Assembly: GCA_028291985.1 (NCBI GenBank)
Contig: JAQGNE010000032.1
Location: forward strand, 1 to 64,000
DNA: 64,000 nucleotides
Reading direction: 5' to 3'
Origin: Polaromonas sp.
GTDB lineage: Bacteria; Pseudomonadota; Gammaproteobacteria; Burkholderiales; Burkholderiaceae_C
Part shown: piece by piece, positions 1 through 8,745 of the stretch
How the letters are laid out: the number at the start of each line of letters is the position of its first letter
Numbering within the stretch: the first letter of the stretch is position 1
Position numbers and translations under genes: made by a program
Notes under the pieces: model-generated
What the model was told of the DNA's origin: nothing
Seen by the model: only the letters and a program-made list of their open reading frames with translations
Databases searched by the model: none

Positions 1-251
1 TTCTGACCGGGCAATGGCTTCTCGAAGCGTGTTAGACACCAGGTCAAACACGGGCCGTTTGGCCATGCGGTACGCGATGATCTCACCGTTGTAGAGGTCC
101 ATGCAGGCCGACAGATAGAGCTTGTGCTGCGGGCAAGGCCTGCTACCTGCAGCAGGTCCGCTAGTTTATGGTGACGCCTTAACCCAGCGATCAGACGCGC
201 TTTGTCGGCGCAGCTGATCTTTTCGCCCGGATTAAGGCTTGCAATTTTTTT
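1..251 (-). pseudogene. IS3-family transposase OrfB fragment (DDE domain), deleted
   Basis: After a -1 shift at the A7 tract the frame reads into ARLIAGLRRHHKLADLLQ and VAGLARS, the start of an IS150-type OrfB. At about 128 the sequence jumps, out of frame, to KLYLSACMDLYNGEIIAYRM, which belongs to the integrase core more than 100 residues further on. So an internal deletion of some 300-400 bases, plus a frame change, removed the HTH_21 region and the first catalytic Asp. The fragment continues beyond base 1. Confidence 0.7.
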
Positions 252-715
252 AAGTACGCCACCTTCGCGCGCAGTTGCTCGTTCTCTTCACGCAGTGCCT
301 GCGTCGAATCGGTGATAACAGCGCTTGGCGGCGCCGGACTGCGTCGTTCTGACTTCATATTGGTGCGCCTTTGCTCCCCCTTCGAGAAAGCCTCCATACC
401 GCTTTCATCGAAATTGCGTCGCCAGACCACCACTTGGTTGGGATTACGGATGTCATAGACCGCCGCCACTTGACGGCTCGAAAGCTGTTCACGGTCCTGA
501 TGAGACAGAACCTGTAGTTTGAATTGGGCACTGTACGCGCTGCGTTTAGGAAGCAAACCGTCTACACCGTGCAGGCGGAAGAGTTTAGTGGTTCACCCAG
601 GTTCGGATCTTCTCTTCGGCCACTGACCACTGCCGCGCCAGCAACTTTGCCCCGCCGTCACCGGCCATAAAACTCTTTACGACTTTGAGCTTGAACTCTG
701 TTTGTACTTTTCCAT
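191..715 (-). pseudogene. IS3-family transposase OrfA, frameshifted
   Basis: OrfA would bind the element ends and regulate transposition. The ATG at 715 opens with MEKYK, then a missing base in the next codons and a two-base loss near 585-590 break the frame. The middle and C-terminal part (from about 556 down) is open and shows the second HTH and a leucine-zipper-like tail (EENEQLRAKVAYLKKLQ). Joining the pieces gives the double helix-turn-helix layout of IS150-group OrfA. The reading is direct; the family call rests on the motif order. Confidence 0.78.
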
Positions 716-769
716 GAAACCCTTTGAAGTTTGTCCAACTTCTGGGGGTCAGTTCAAAGCCGGGGCGAT

Positions 770-1077
770 TCAGTTCACGATCTTTTGAGAAAACATTCCG
801 CGAAGGCGGTAGTAGCGCTTAGGGTCACTGCTCAATGCTGAGGGCTCCGGCAGCGCTCCCATGGCGACCTGGGCGGGAACCTAAGTTTAGGAGCTGCGGC
901 TTTTAGGCGACCGAGAAACTCCAGCTCGTTGGCAGTCACCAATCGTTTCGGCTTGAACGCATTCAGGTCATCTGAAGATGAACCGGTCGCTCTGAGCTTG
1001 GCTTTGAGCACTGCTACGCCAAGGAACGCGACGCCCCCGATGGCCGATACGAAAACTAGATTGGACAGAAGGCTCAT
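770..1077 (-). pseudogene. DUF2726 membrane-anchored protein, truncated by the IS
   Basis: ATG at 1077 gives one N-terminal transmembrane segment (residues ~4-24, LVFVSAIGGVAFLGVAVL), then PKRLVTANELEFLGRLKAA, the usual opening of a DUF2726 domain. A frameshift near 880-890 follows. The next frame continues with FPAQVAMGALPEPSAL and YYRLRGMFSQKIV, again DUF2726-like, and ends abruptly at the IS boundary. Intact relatives run for another 60 or more residues. DUF2726 is distantly endonuclease-like but its role is not settled. Both a frameshift and an IS truncation make this a dead gene. Confidence 0.6.
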
Positions 1078-1394
1078 GAAAGCAGTCTTGTTTAGACAGG
1101 TCGGCTCCAAGCCAAACTCGTCAATACGTTAAAAGGTCAGTTCCATTGATGAGTTCAACTGTCGAATATCTAACTCGGCCATCGCCCGAACGGGGGTCCA
1201 CCAGCGGAACGCTAGTTGTGAGCATTCGACAGCGATGAGTCTGGGCGAATAAAGCGAAACAGGGTACGTTCCGCGCGTGCTTCATGTTGATTGCTAGTGG
1301 GCAGCCTAGAGGAAGCAGCCAGTAGCTCTACAAGGCAATCGCACTCACAAGCGAATTCAAGCCCATCGCGTATTGGTAGAAGGGATGGTAGAAG
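1078..1394. other. Non-coding stretch next to the IS remnant
   Basis: I see no gene here. Both strands have only short frames without family signatures, and base composition is visibly less GC-rich than the core genes that follow. It is probably decayed accessory DNA between the IS remnant and the tRNA-Ser terminator. Confidence 0.5.
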
Positions 1395-1424
1395 CAAAGA
1401 AAAAGCGCCTTGAAAGGCGCTTGT
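1395..1424 (-). terminator. Intrinsic terminator after tRNA-Ser
   Basis: On the minus strand AAGCGCCTT / AAGGCGCTT forms a 9-bp stem with a 2-base loop (1403-1422), followed by TTTTTCTTT. It lies 13 bases past the CCA end of tRNA-Ser, so it ends the serS-tRNA transcript or the tRNA precursor. Confidence 0.85.
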
Positions 1425-1434
1425 TTCATGATTG

Positions 1435-1524
<90 letters not shown>

Positions 1525-1652
1525 GTGAGGCGTGATTCTAGCAGCCTGCGATGTGTGATCATGCCCCTGCGTTTGCAGCTGTTGGGCCGCAAACCGCTTT
1601 ATCGCACCAAGCCGGCATATCACGCAGATTGCCCAGCGGTTAGGACCAGGCT

Positions 1653-3948
<2,296 letters not shown>

Positions 3949-3950
3949 AA

Positions 3951-4009
3951 GAATAAAGTGGCTGTAGCCCTTATGAAATCTGCACAAACAGCTATCAATT
4001 TCATAGCAA
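3951..4009 (+). repeat. Interspersed ~55-bp repeat, copy 1
   Basis: Reads AAAGTGGCTGTAGCCC, then TTATGAAATCTGCACAAACAG and CTATCAATTTCATAGCAAC. It has the family layout: a GGC-tRTAGCCC block, an ~18-base middle, and a closing AGCTAT-N-ATAGC inverted motif. Nine similar segments occur in this window. It lies between ispH and the 5' end of the dehydratase pseudogene. Confidence 0.75.
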
Positions 4010-4035
4010 CCAGTCACAGGAAACGGCCACGCTTA

Positions 4036-5094
4036 TCAGGTTGCCTGATGAAGCCGGCTGTCGCCCATCTCCAGCGTATGCCCGAACGCATCGAGCTTCA
4101 GGCCCTTGGGCAACGGAAACTTAATGGTTTCTTCAATGCCCTCCATCTTGCGCACCGAAACCGCGCCCAGCGCCTTGATGCGATCAATCACCTGCCTCAC
4201 CAAAACCTCTGGCGCTGATGCACCGGCCGTCAAGCCAACGCGTGATTTGCCCTCAAACCAGGCTTCCTGCAGTTCGCTGGCGTCATCGACCATATACGCC
4301 TCTGTGCCCAGCTTGGCGGCCAGTTCGCGCAGGCGGTTGCTGTTGGAGCTGGTGGGGCTTCCCACCACGATCACGATGTCAACCTGAGGGCTCAATACCT
4401 TGATGGCGTCCTGACGATTTTGGGTGGCATAGCAAATATCCTGCAGCTTCGGGCTGCGCACACTGGGAAAGCGCGTCTTCACCGCCGCGGTGATCTCGGC
4501 CGCGTCATCCACGCTCAGCGTGGTTTGCGTGACCACCGCAAGCCGCTCGGTCTGCAGCGGCGAAATGCGCGCCACATCGGCCACGTCTTCCACCAGATGG
4601 ATGCCGCTATCCAGCTGGCCCATCGTGCCTTCGACTTCGGGATGACCCTTGTGGCCGATCATGATGAACTCGAAGCCTTCCTTGTGCAGTTTGGCCACTT
4701 CGACATGGACCTTCGTCACCAGCGGACAGGTCGCATCAAAAACCTGAAAACCACGACGCTCGGCCTCAAGCTGGATGGCCTTGCTCACCCCGTGCGCGCT
4801 GAACACCAGTGTTGCGCCGGGCGGCACATCGGATAGCTCTTCGATGAATATGGCGCCCTTTTCCTTCAGGTCATTGACCACATAGGTGTTGTGAACAATC
4901 TCGTGCCGCACATAAATCGGCGCACCGAATTTGGTCAGTGCACGCTCGACGATCTCGATGGCGCGGTCAACGCCGGCACAAAAACCGCGTGGCTCGGCCA
5001 GTACGATTTCATGCGGCTGCCTGGCGGTAATGCCGGAAGGTGCGGCTGACGTGCCAGGCAGGGTCGCCGGCGAAAGGTGTGAAGTACTGGTCAT
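4036..5094 (-). CDS. ispH: 4-Hydroxy-3-methylbut-2-enyl diphosphate reductase
   Basis: Last enzyme of the MEP isoprenoid pathway; it reduces HMBPP to IPP and DMAPP with a [4Fe-4S] cluster in the cytoplasm. The three cluster cysteines are in [24 protein letters not shown] and [12 protein letters not shown]. The SAHGVS and TSSNSNRL substrate motifs are also present. The protein is 352 residues, about 30 longer than common relatives because of a Ser/Thr/Pro/Ala-rich leader before [11 protein letters not shown]. The start is kept because its ATGA overlaps the stop of fkpB by 4 bases, indicating translational coupling. This fkpB-ispH order is widespread in proteobacteria. Confidence 0.97.
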   Translation of the reverse strand: MTSTSHLSPATLPGTSAAPSGITARQPHEIVLAEPRGFCAGVDRAIEIVERALTKFGAPIYVRHEIVHNTYVVNDLKEKGAIFIEELSDVPPGATLVFSAHGVSKAIQLEAERRGFQVFDATCPLVTKVHVEVAKLHKEGFEFIMIGHKGHPEVEGTMGQLDSGIHLVEDVADVARISPLQTERLAVVTQTTLSVDDAAEITAAVKTRFPSVRSPKLQDICYATQNRQDAIKVLSPQVDIVIVVGSPTSSNSNRLRELAAKLGTEAYMVDDASELQEAWFEGKSRVGLTAGASAPEVLVRQVIDRIKALGAVSVRKMEGIEETIKFPLPKGLKLDAFGHTLEMGDSRLHQAT

Positions 5095-5564
5095 AAAACG
5101 CCAATCACCTGAACTTCAAACACCACCGGCTGGCCCGCCAGCGGATGGTTGAAATCAAACTGCACTGCGTCGCCACCGGCCTTTACCTGCTGCACACTGC
5201 CCGCGTACTGCCCCATGCCGTCCGGCGTCGGAAATTGCACCACATCGCCAGCGCGGTATTGCTCATCAGGATCCCCCAGCTCATTGAGCAGCTTGCGGCC
5301 CACCCACTGCACCAGGTCAGGGTTGCGTTCGCCAAATGCCTCGCCGGCAGCCAGGGCGAAGCTGGTGCGCGCGCCTTCAGCAAGCCCCATCAGGCGCTGT
5401 TCAATGGCTGGCGACAGCTCGCCAGCGCCCAGGCTCAGGGTAGCGGGCTTGCCGTGAAAGGTGTTGATGATGTCTGCACCGTCGGGGCCAGCCATGCGGT
5501 AGTGCAAGGTGAGAAAAGAGCCCTGCTTCACAAGGGGTGGCCGGGCAAGTGGTGGGGTTGACAT
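5091..5564 (-). CDS. fkpB: FKBP-type peptidyl-prolyl isomerase (SlpA/FkpB)
   Basis: Cytoplasmic SlpA-type proline isomerase and chaperone of about 157 residues. It shows the FKBP core split by the insert-in-flap domain: SFLTLHYRM, then [16 protein letters not shown], then [12 protein letters not shown], and at the end [17 protein letters not shown], the signature of the slpA branch. ATG at 5564 starts shortly before the conserved strand; another ATG at 5594 is possible. It is the first gene of a two-gene unit with ispH (4-base overlap) and is divergent from radC. Confidence 0.92.
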   Translation of the reverse strand: MSTPPLARPPLVKQGSFLTLHYRMAGPDGADIINTFHGKPATLSLGAGELSPAIEQRLMGLAEGARTSFALAAGEAFGERNPDLVQWVGRKLLNELGDPDEQYRAGDVVQFPTPDGMGQYAGSVQQVKAGGDAVQFDFNHPLAGQPVVFEVQVIGVL

Positions 5565-5789
5565 AGGGCTTTCTGCGCTACGGGGCGCTGGCATGGGGTT
5601 GGCACGTGTTCGGCAGTGCCCCCATTGTAGAAAGTTGGCCATGGGCGGGTTTGCCACGGCTTTTCGGCCGCTGCCGAGCGCCAGTTGCCGGCCTGAGTGG
5701 CTTACTGCCTGCGCCTGAACCGGCACCGCTAAACTGTCCGGCTTGGCGTAACGCTCCTGCTGCGCTGCAAACCCAACTGCACGCGTGCC

Positions 5790-6464
5790 ATGCTGATCAA
5801 AGACCTGCCCGAAGACGCCCGCCCCCGCGAAAAGCTGCTGGCCCGCGGACCTGGCGCCCTGAGTGATGCCGAACTACTGGCACTGCTGCTGCGCACCGGG
5901 TTGCCTGGCAAAAATGCGCTGCAGATGGGGCAGGAAATGATGGACACCTTCGGCGGCGTGGCCGGCCTGCTGCATGCCGGGCCGCAAGCCCTAGCCGCCA
6001 TCAAGGGACTTGGCCCAGCCAAGCGGGCGGAAATTGTGGCTGTGCTGGAGCTCGCCCGCCGCGCCCTGGCTGAGCAGTTGAAGGAAAAGCAGCTGTTTGC
6101 ATCACCCCAGGCGGTGCGCGACTACCTGCAATTGCAGCTGGGCAGCCGCCCGCACGAGATTTTTGCAGTGTTGTTTCTGGACAGCCGGCACCGCCTGATT
6201 GCGCTGGAAGAGCTGTTTCGGGGCACTTTGAGCCAGTCCAGTGTATACCCGCGCGAAGTCGTGATCAGGGCGCTGGCGCTGAATGCAGCCAGTGTGGTCC
6301 TGGCGCACAACCACCCTAGTGGCACGGCCCAGCCCTCTCGCGCCGATGAAGCCTTGACGAAGACGCTCAAAGCCGCTTTGGCGCTTGTAGATGTGCGTGT
6401 GCTGGACCATTTTGTGGTGACCAGCTCCCAAGCAGTGTCCATGGCCGAGATGGGCATGGTTTGA
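5790..6464 (+). CDS. radC: RadC family JAB-domain protein
   Basis: 224 residues. The N-terminal helix-hairpin-helix region ([16 protein letters not shown]-like, residues ~65-90) precedes a JAB/MPN metalloprotease-like domain with the zinc motif HNHPSG plus a downstream Asp. Despite the old name, RadC is not an established repair protein; the JAB fold suggests a metal-dependent hydrolase or DNA-associated role. ATG at 5790 fits the family start ([17 protein letters not shown]). The length is normal, and it is divergent from fkpB. Confidence 0.93.
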   Translation: MLIKDLPEDARPREKLLARGPGALSDAELLALLLRTGLPGKNALQMGQEMMDTFGGVAGLLHAGPQALAAIKGLGPAKRAEIVAVLELARRALAEQLKEKQLFASPQAVRDYLQLQLGSRPHEIFAVLFLDSRHRLIALEELFRGTLSQSSVYPREVVIRALALNAASVVLAHNHPSGTAQPSRADEALTKTLKAALALVDVRVLDHFVVTSSQAVSMAEMGMV

Positions 6465-6488
6465 CATATCGACGATGGCATTTACTCT

Positions 6489-6540
6489 GCAAGACCGCTA
6501 TTGCAAGACCGCTATTGCACGACCGCCTTTGCAAGGCCGA
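6489..6540. repeat. 14-bp tandem repeat, about 3.7 units
   Basis: Two exact units of GCAAGACCGCTATT (6489-6502, 6503-6516), a variant GCACGACCGCCTTT (6517-6530) and a partial fourth GCAAGGCCGA (6531-6540). It lies in the gap between the convergent ends of radC and the sensor kinase gene. Confidence 0.85.
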
Positions 6541-6564
6541 TCAGGGGGTATCGGCCGCCGGCGT

Positions 6565-7920
6565 TCAATCCACCGGCGCGGAGGCAGCTGGAACCGACAG
6601 GCGATAGCAGCTGGTAAAACCCTTGGGCGCCGCGACCCGCGTGAAAACGCCGCCGTGGATGTGAGCAATTTTTTCCACGACCCGATGGCCAAGCCCAAGG
6701 CCTAGCGAGGTACCCTGCGGCGGCTTACCGTGCCGCTCACTGTCTGACGGCGGCCTGCCGGCGTTGTCGCAAACCTGTATCCAGCCACTGACGGGGTCAA
6801 GCTGCACCTCAACCTGGGTTCCGGCCGGGGTGTGGCTCAAAGCGTTTTCCAGCAAATTTCGCAGCGCCAGACCAAGCAGCAACGGATGCCCCGTGACCGG
6901 AAACGGTCCTGGGCTGAGCAGCGCCAGTTGATGGCCACTGCGCAGGGCAGCTTGCGCAAAACTGGCCAGCTCTTCACGCGCTATCGCATCCACGTCAAGC
7001 GGCTGGCGGGCTTCGGCCAATTCGGTGCGGCTAGCCCGGGCCAGTGCCAGCAGGTCATTGAGCACTTGGCCAGCGCGAAGCGCGTCGCGCTCGAGCTGGT
7101 CCAGAACCGCCATGCGGTGCTGCTCCGGCAACGCCTGCTGCAACGCGCGCGCTTGCAGCGTGACCGAAGCCAGCGGTGTGCGCAGTTCATGCGCAAACTC
7201 ATTGGCAAGGTCTCTTTCCCGGGACACTGCGGCATGGTACCGGCCTGCCAGCGTGTTGATGGAATTGACCACAGTTTGAAACTCAGCCTGCTGGTAAGTG
7301 TTGCGCAGTGGCGATGCCTGCCGGATATCCAGCGCATCGACATCGTGCGCCAGCCGGTAGAGCGGGCGCAGCCCCCGATGAATGGCCAGGCCCAAAGCCA
7401 GCGCCACTACCGGTAGCAGCCAGAAACCCGGCTCGGTGACCTGTTCGGCAATATCCTGCGCCAGATCGTCGCGCTCGCTCACGCTGAGCAGCACCGCAAC
7501 CTTGCGCTCATGGCGCGGCCCGTCCCAGCGCGAAAAAGCGCGCCAGGCCACCGGCGGGTTGCCGAGCTGCAGGGTTTCAAAGCCTTCGCTCTGACTGAAC
7601 GGCACAGGGGCGGCTTCGCCGGAGCGCATCAGAACCCGGCCGCTTGCATCCCAGACCACCAGGCTCATCGAACGCTGGTAGTCGTGGCTTTTCAGATCAG
7701 CCATTTCGGGCAGAGCCGCAACGCTGCCGCGACTGGCAAAATCACCCGAATAGCCCTCCAGCTGCAAAAGCGCCACGCTCGCCAGGTGGCCATCGGTCAG
7801 TTCGTCGGCCTCGTGAATGCCCGTGCGGTAACCCAGGGCCACAAAGCTTGCCCACACCAGCAGCAACGCGCCCAAGGCCCATGCCATCAGGTTTAGCGTC
7901 AGTGAGCGCTGGGTCATCAT
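6565..7920 (-). CDS. Sensor histidine kinase, PmrB/QseC type
   Basis: 451-residue inner-membrane kinase. TM1 is at ~10-32 (LMAWALGALLLVWASFVALG), followed by a periplasmic sensor of ~130 residues and TM2 near 165-185 (FWLLPVVALALGLAI). Next come a HAMP-like linker, the dimerisation box with the phosphorylated His (NEFAHELRTPLAS) and an ATPase domain with N box (LALRNLLENALSH) and G boxes (GLGLGHRVVEKIAHIHGG). Its ATG overlaps the response regulator stop by 4 bases, so the two form one operon. The neighbouring lipid A-modifying gene and the PmrA-like box suggest it senses envelope conditions such as cationic peptides, metal or pH; that is inference. Confidence 0.92.
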   Translation of the reverse strand: MMTQRSLTLNLMAWALGALLLVWASFVALGYRTGIHEADELTDGHLASVALLQLEGYSGDFASRGSVAALPEMADLKSHDYQRSMSLVVWDASGRVLMRSGEAAPVPFSQSEGFETLQLGNPPVAWRAFSRWDGPRHERKVAVLLSVSERDDLAQDIAEQVTEPGFWLLPVVALALGLAIHRGLRPLYRLAHDVDALDIRQASPLRNTYQQAEFQTVVNSINTLAGRYHAAVSRERDLANEFAHELRTPLASVTLQARALQQALPEQHRMAVLDQLERDALRAGQVLNDLLALARASRTELAEARQPLDVDAIAREELASFAQAALRSGHQLALLSPGPFPVTGHPLLLGLALRNLLENALSHTPAGTQVEVQLDPVSGWIQVCDNAGRPPSDSERHGKPPQGTSLGLGLGHRVVEKIAHIHGGVFTRVAAPKGFTSCYRLSVPAASAPVD

Positions 7921-8600
7921 GCGGCGTCCTCGGCGACAAAATAGCCTACGCCGCGCAGGGTTCGTATCGCGCCCTCGCCCAGTTTTTTGCGCAGGTGATG
8001 CACATGTACCTCTACGGCGTTGCTGTCAAGCACGTTGTCCCAGTTGTAGAGCCTGGTTTCTATCTGCGCGCGCGACAGCACCCGCGGGCGCACCTCGACC
8101 AGGGCCAGCAAGATGCCAAATTCGCGCGATGACAGGTTGACGGGCCTGCCGTGAAGCAACACTGACCGCGTGGCGGGATCGATCTGAATCGGCCCACAAA
8201 CCAGCAGCGCTTGCGCCCGGCCGACCGAGCGCCTGCGCAGTGCGCGCATGCGCGCGGCCAACTCGTCGGGGTCAAACGGTTTGGTGACGTAATCATCCGC
8301 GCCCAGGTCCAGCGTCTGGATACGCGAGCTGACCTGGTCGCGTGCAGTCATGATCAGCACCGGCGTGGCACTGTCTGGCAGGCGTCCGGCGGGCGCCTGC
8401 CGCAACCGCTGCAACACTTCTGCGCCGTCGCCGTCGCGCAGACCCAGATCAAGCAAAACCACGTCGAAAGGTTCGGCGCACAAGGCAAGCCACGCTTCGG
8501 CCACGCTGGGCATGACATCAACGGCCCAGCCCAGCTGGCGCAAATGAACTTCCAGCCCGGCGGCAATGCCTTCGTCGTCCTCAACCACAAGTACCCGCAT
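7917..8600 (-). CDS. OmpR-family response regulator, PmrA/QseB type
   Basis: 227 residues: a receiver domain (1-~120) with acidic pair EDD, phosphoacceptor in VVLLDLGLRDGDG, switch Thr in LIMTARD and Lys in VTKPFDPDEL, then a winged-helix DNA-binding domain (~130-225) ending in the conserved HHLRKKLG and IRTLRGVGYFV. ATG at 8600 gives the canonical MRVLVVEDDEGI; the open frame upstream carries no homology. First gene of the operon with the kinase. A perfect YTTAAKNNNNNYTTAA site lies ~107 bases upstream on the same strand (8708-8723), pointing to autoregulation and control of the divergent transferase. Confidence 0.93.
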   Translation of the reverse strand: MRVLVVEDDEGIAAGLEVHLRQLGWAVDVMPSVAEAWLALCAEPFDVVLLDLGLRDGDGAEVLQRLRQAPAGRLPDSATPVLIMTARDQVSSRIQTLDLGADDYVTKPFDPDELAARMRALRRRSVGRAQALLVCGPIQIDPATRSVLLHGRPVNLSSREFGILLALVEVRPRVLSRAQIETRLYNWDNVLDSNAVEVHVHHLRKKLGEGAIRTLRGVGYFVAEDAA

Positions 8601-8678
8601 CGCCCGATTGTGCTCGACGCCAACGTGGGCATGCAAAGCCCGAGGAGGAGGAGGCTTGCTTTGCAAAGGAACGCCATG

Positions 8679-8699
8679 AATGCAATGCAATGCAATGCA
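8679..8699. repeat. Pentanucleotide (AATGC)4 microsatellite in a divergent promoter
   Basis: Four exact AATGC units plus one base, between the response regulator start (8600) and the PmrA-like box (8707-8723). Each unit contains ATG in a different frame. Slippage would shift spacing by five bases in the leader or promoter of the two-component operon, and would change any upstream start for the transferase. Confidence 0.85.
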
Positions 8700-8706
8700 G
8701 CAGTCC

Positions 8707-8723
8707 GTTAAGGATGCCTTAAG
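8707..8723. promoter_or_regulatory. PmrA-type box
   Basis: Minus strand CTTAAGGCATCCTTAA matches the PmrA/BasR consensus YTTAAKNNNNNYTTAA at all fixed positions; on the plus strand GTTAAGGATGCCTTAA matches except for the first pyrimidine. The two TTAA half-sites are 11 bp apart, one helical turn. It sits between the divergent PmrAB-like operon and the PAP2-EptA fusion gene, which is where a shared operator would be expected. The consensus is known from enterics; its use here is inference. Confidence 0.65.
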
Positions 8724-8745
8724 ACAACCTGCCGAAGCTGCCCGC

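Larger units (their letters stand above)
1..777 (-). mobile_element. IS3-family (IS150-type) insertion sequence remnant
   Basis: Degenerate insertion sequence read on the minus strand and continuing left of the window. It holds a two-helix-turn-helix OrfA remnant (191-715) and the start and catalytic part of OrfB (1-251). The terminal sequence is at about 733-756 (minus strand TGAACTGACCCCCAGAAG); a second copy of CAGTTCA at 771-777 makes the exact outer edge uncertain between 756 and 777. A run of seven A on the minus strand (complement of 245-251) sits at the OrfA/OrfB junction, where IS3 elements use a programmed -1 frameshift. Several frameshifts and an internal deletion mean it cannot transpose by itself. 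Confidence 0.8.
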
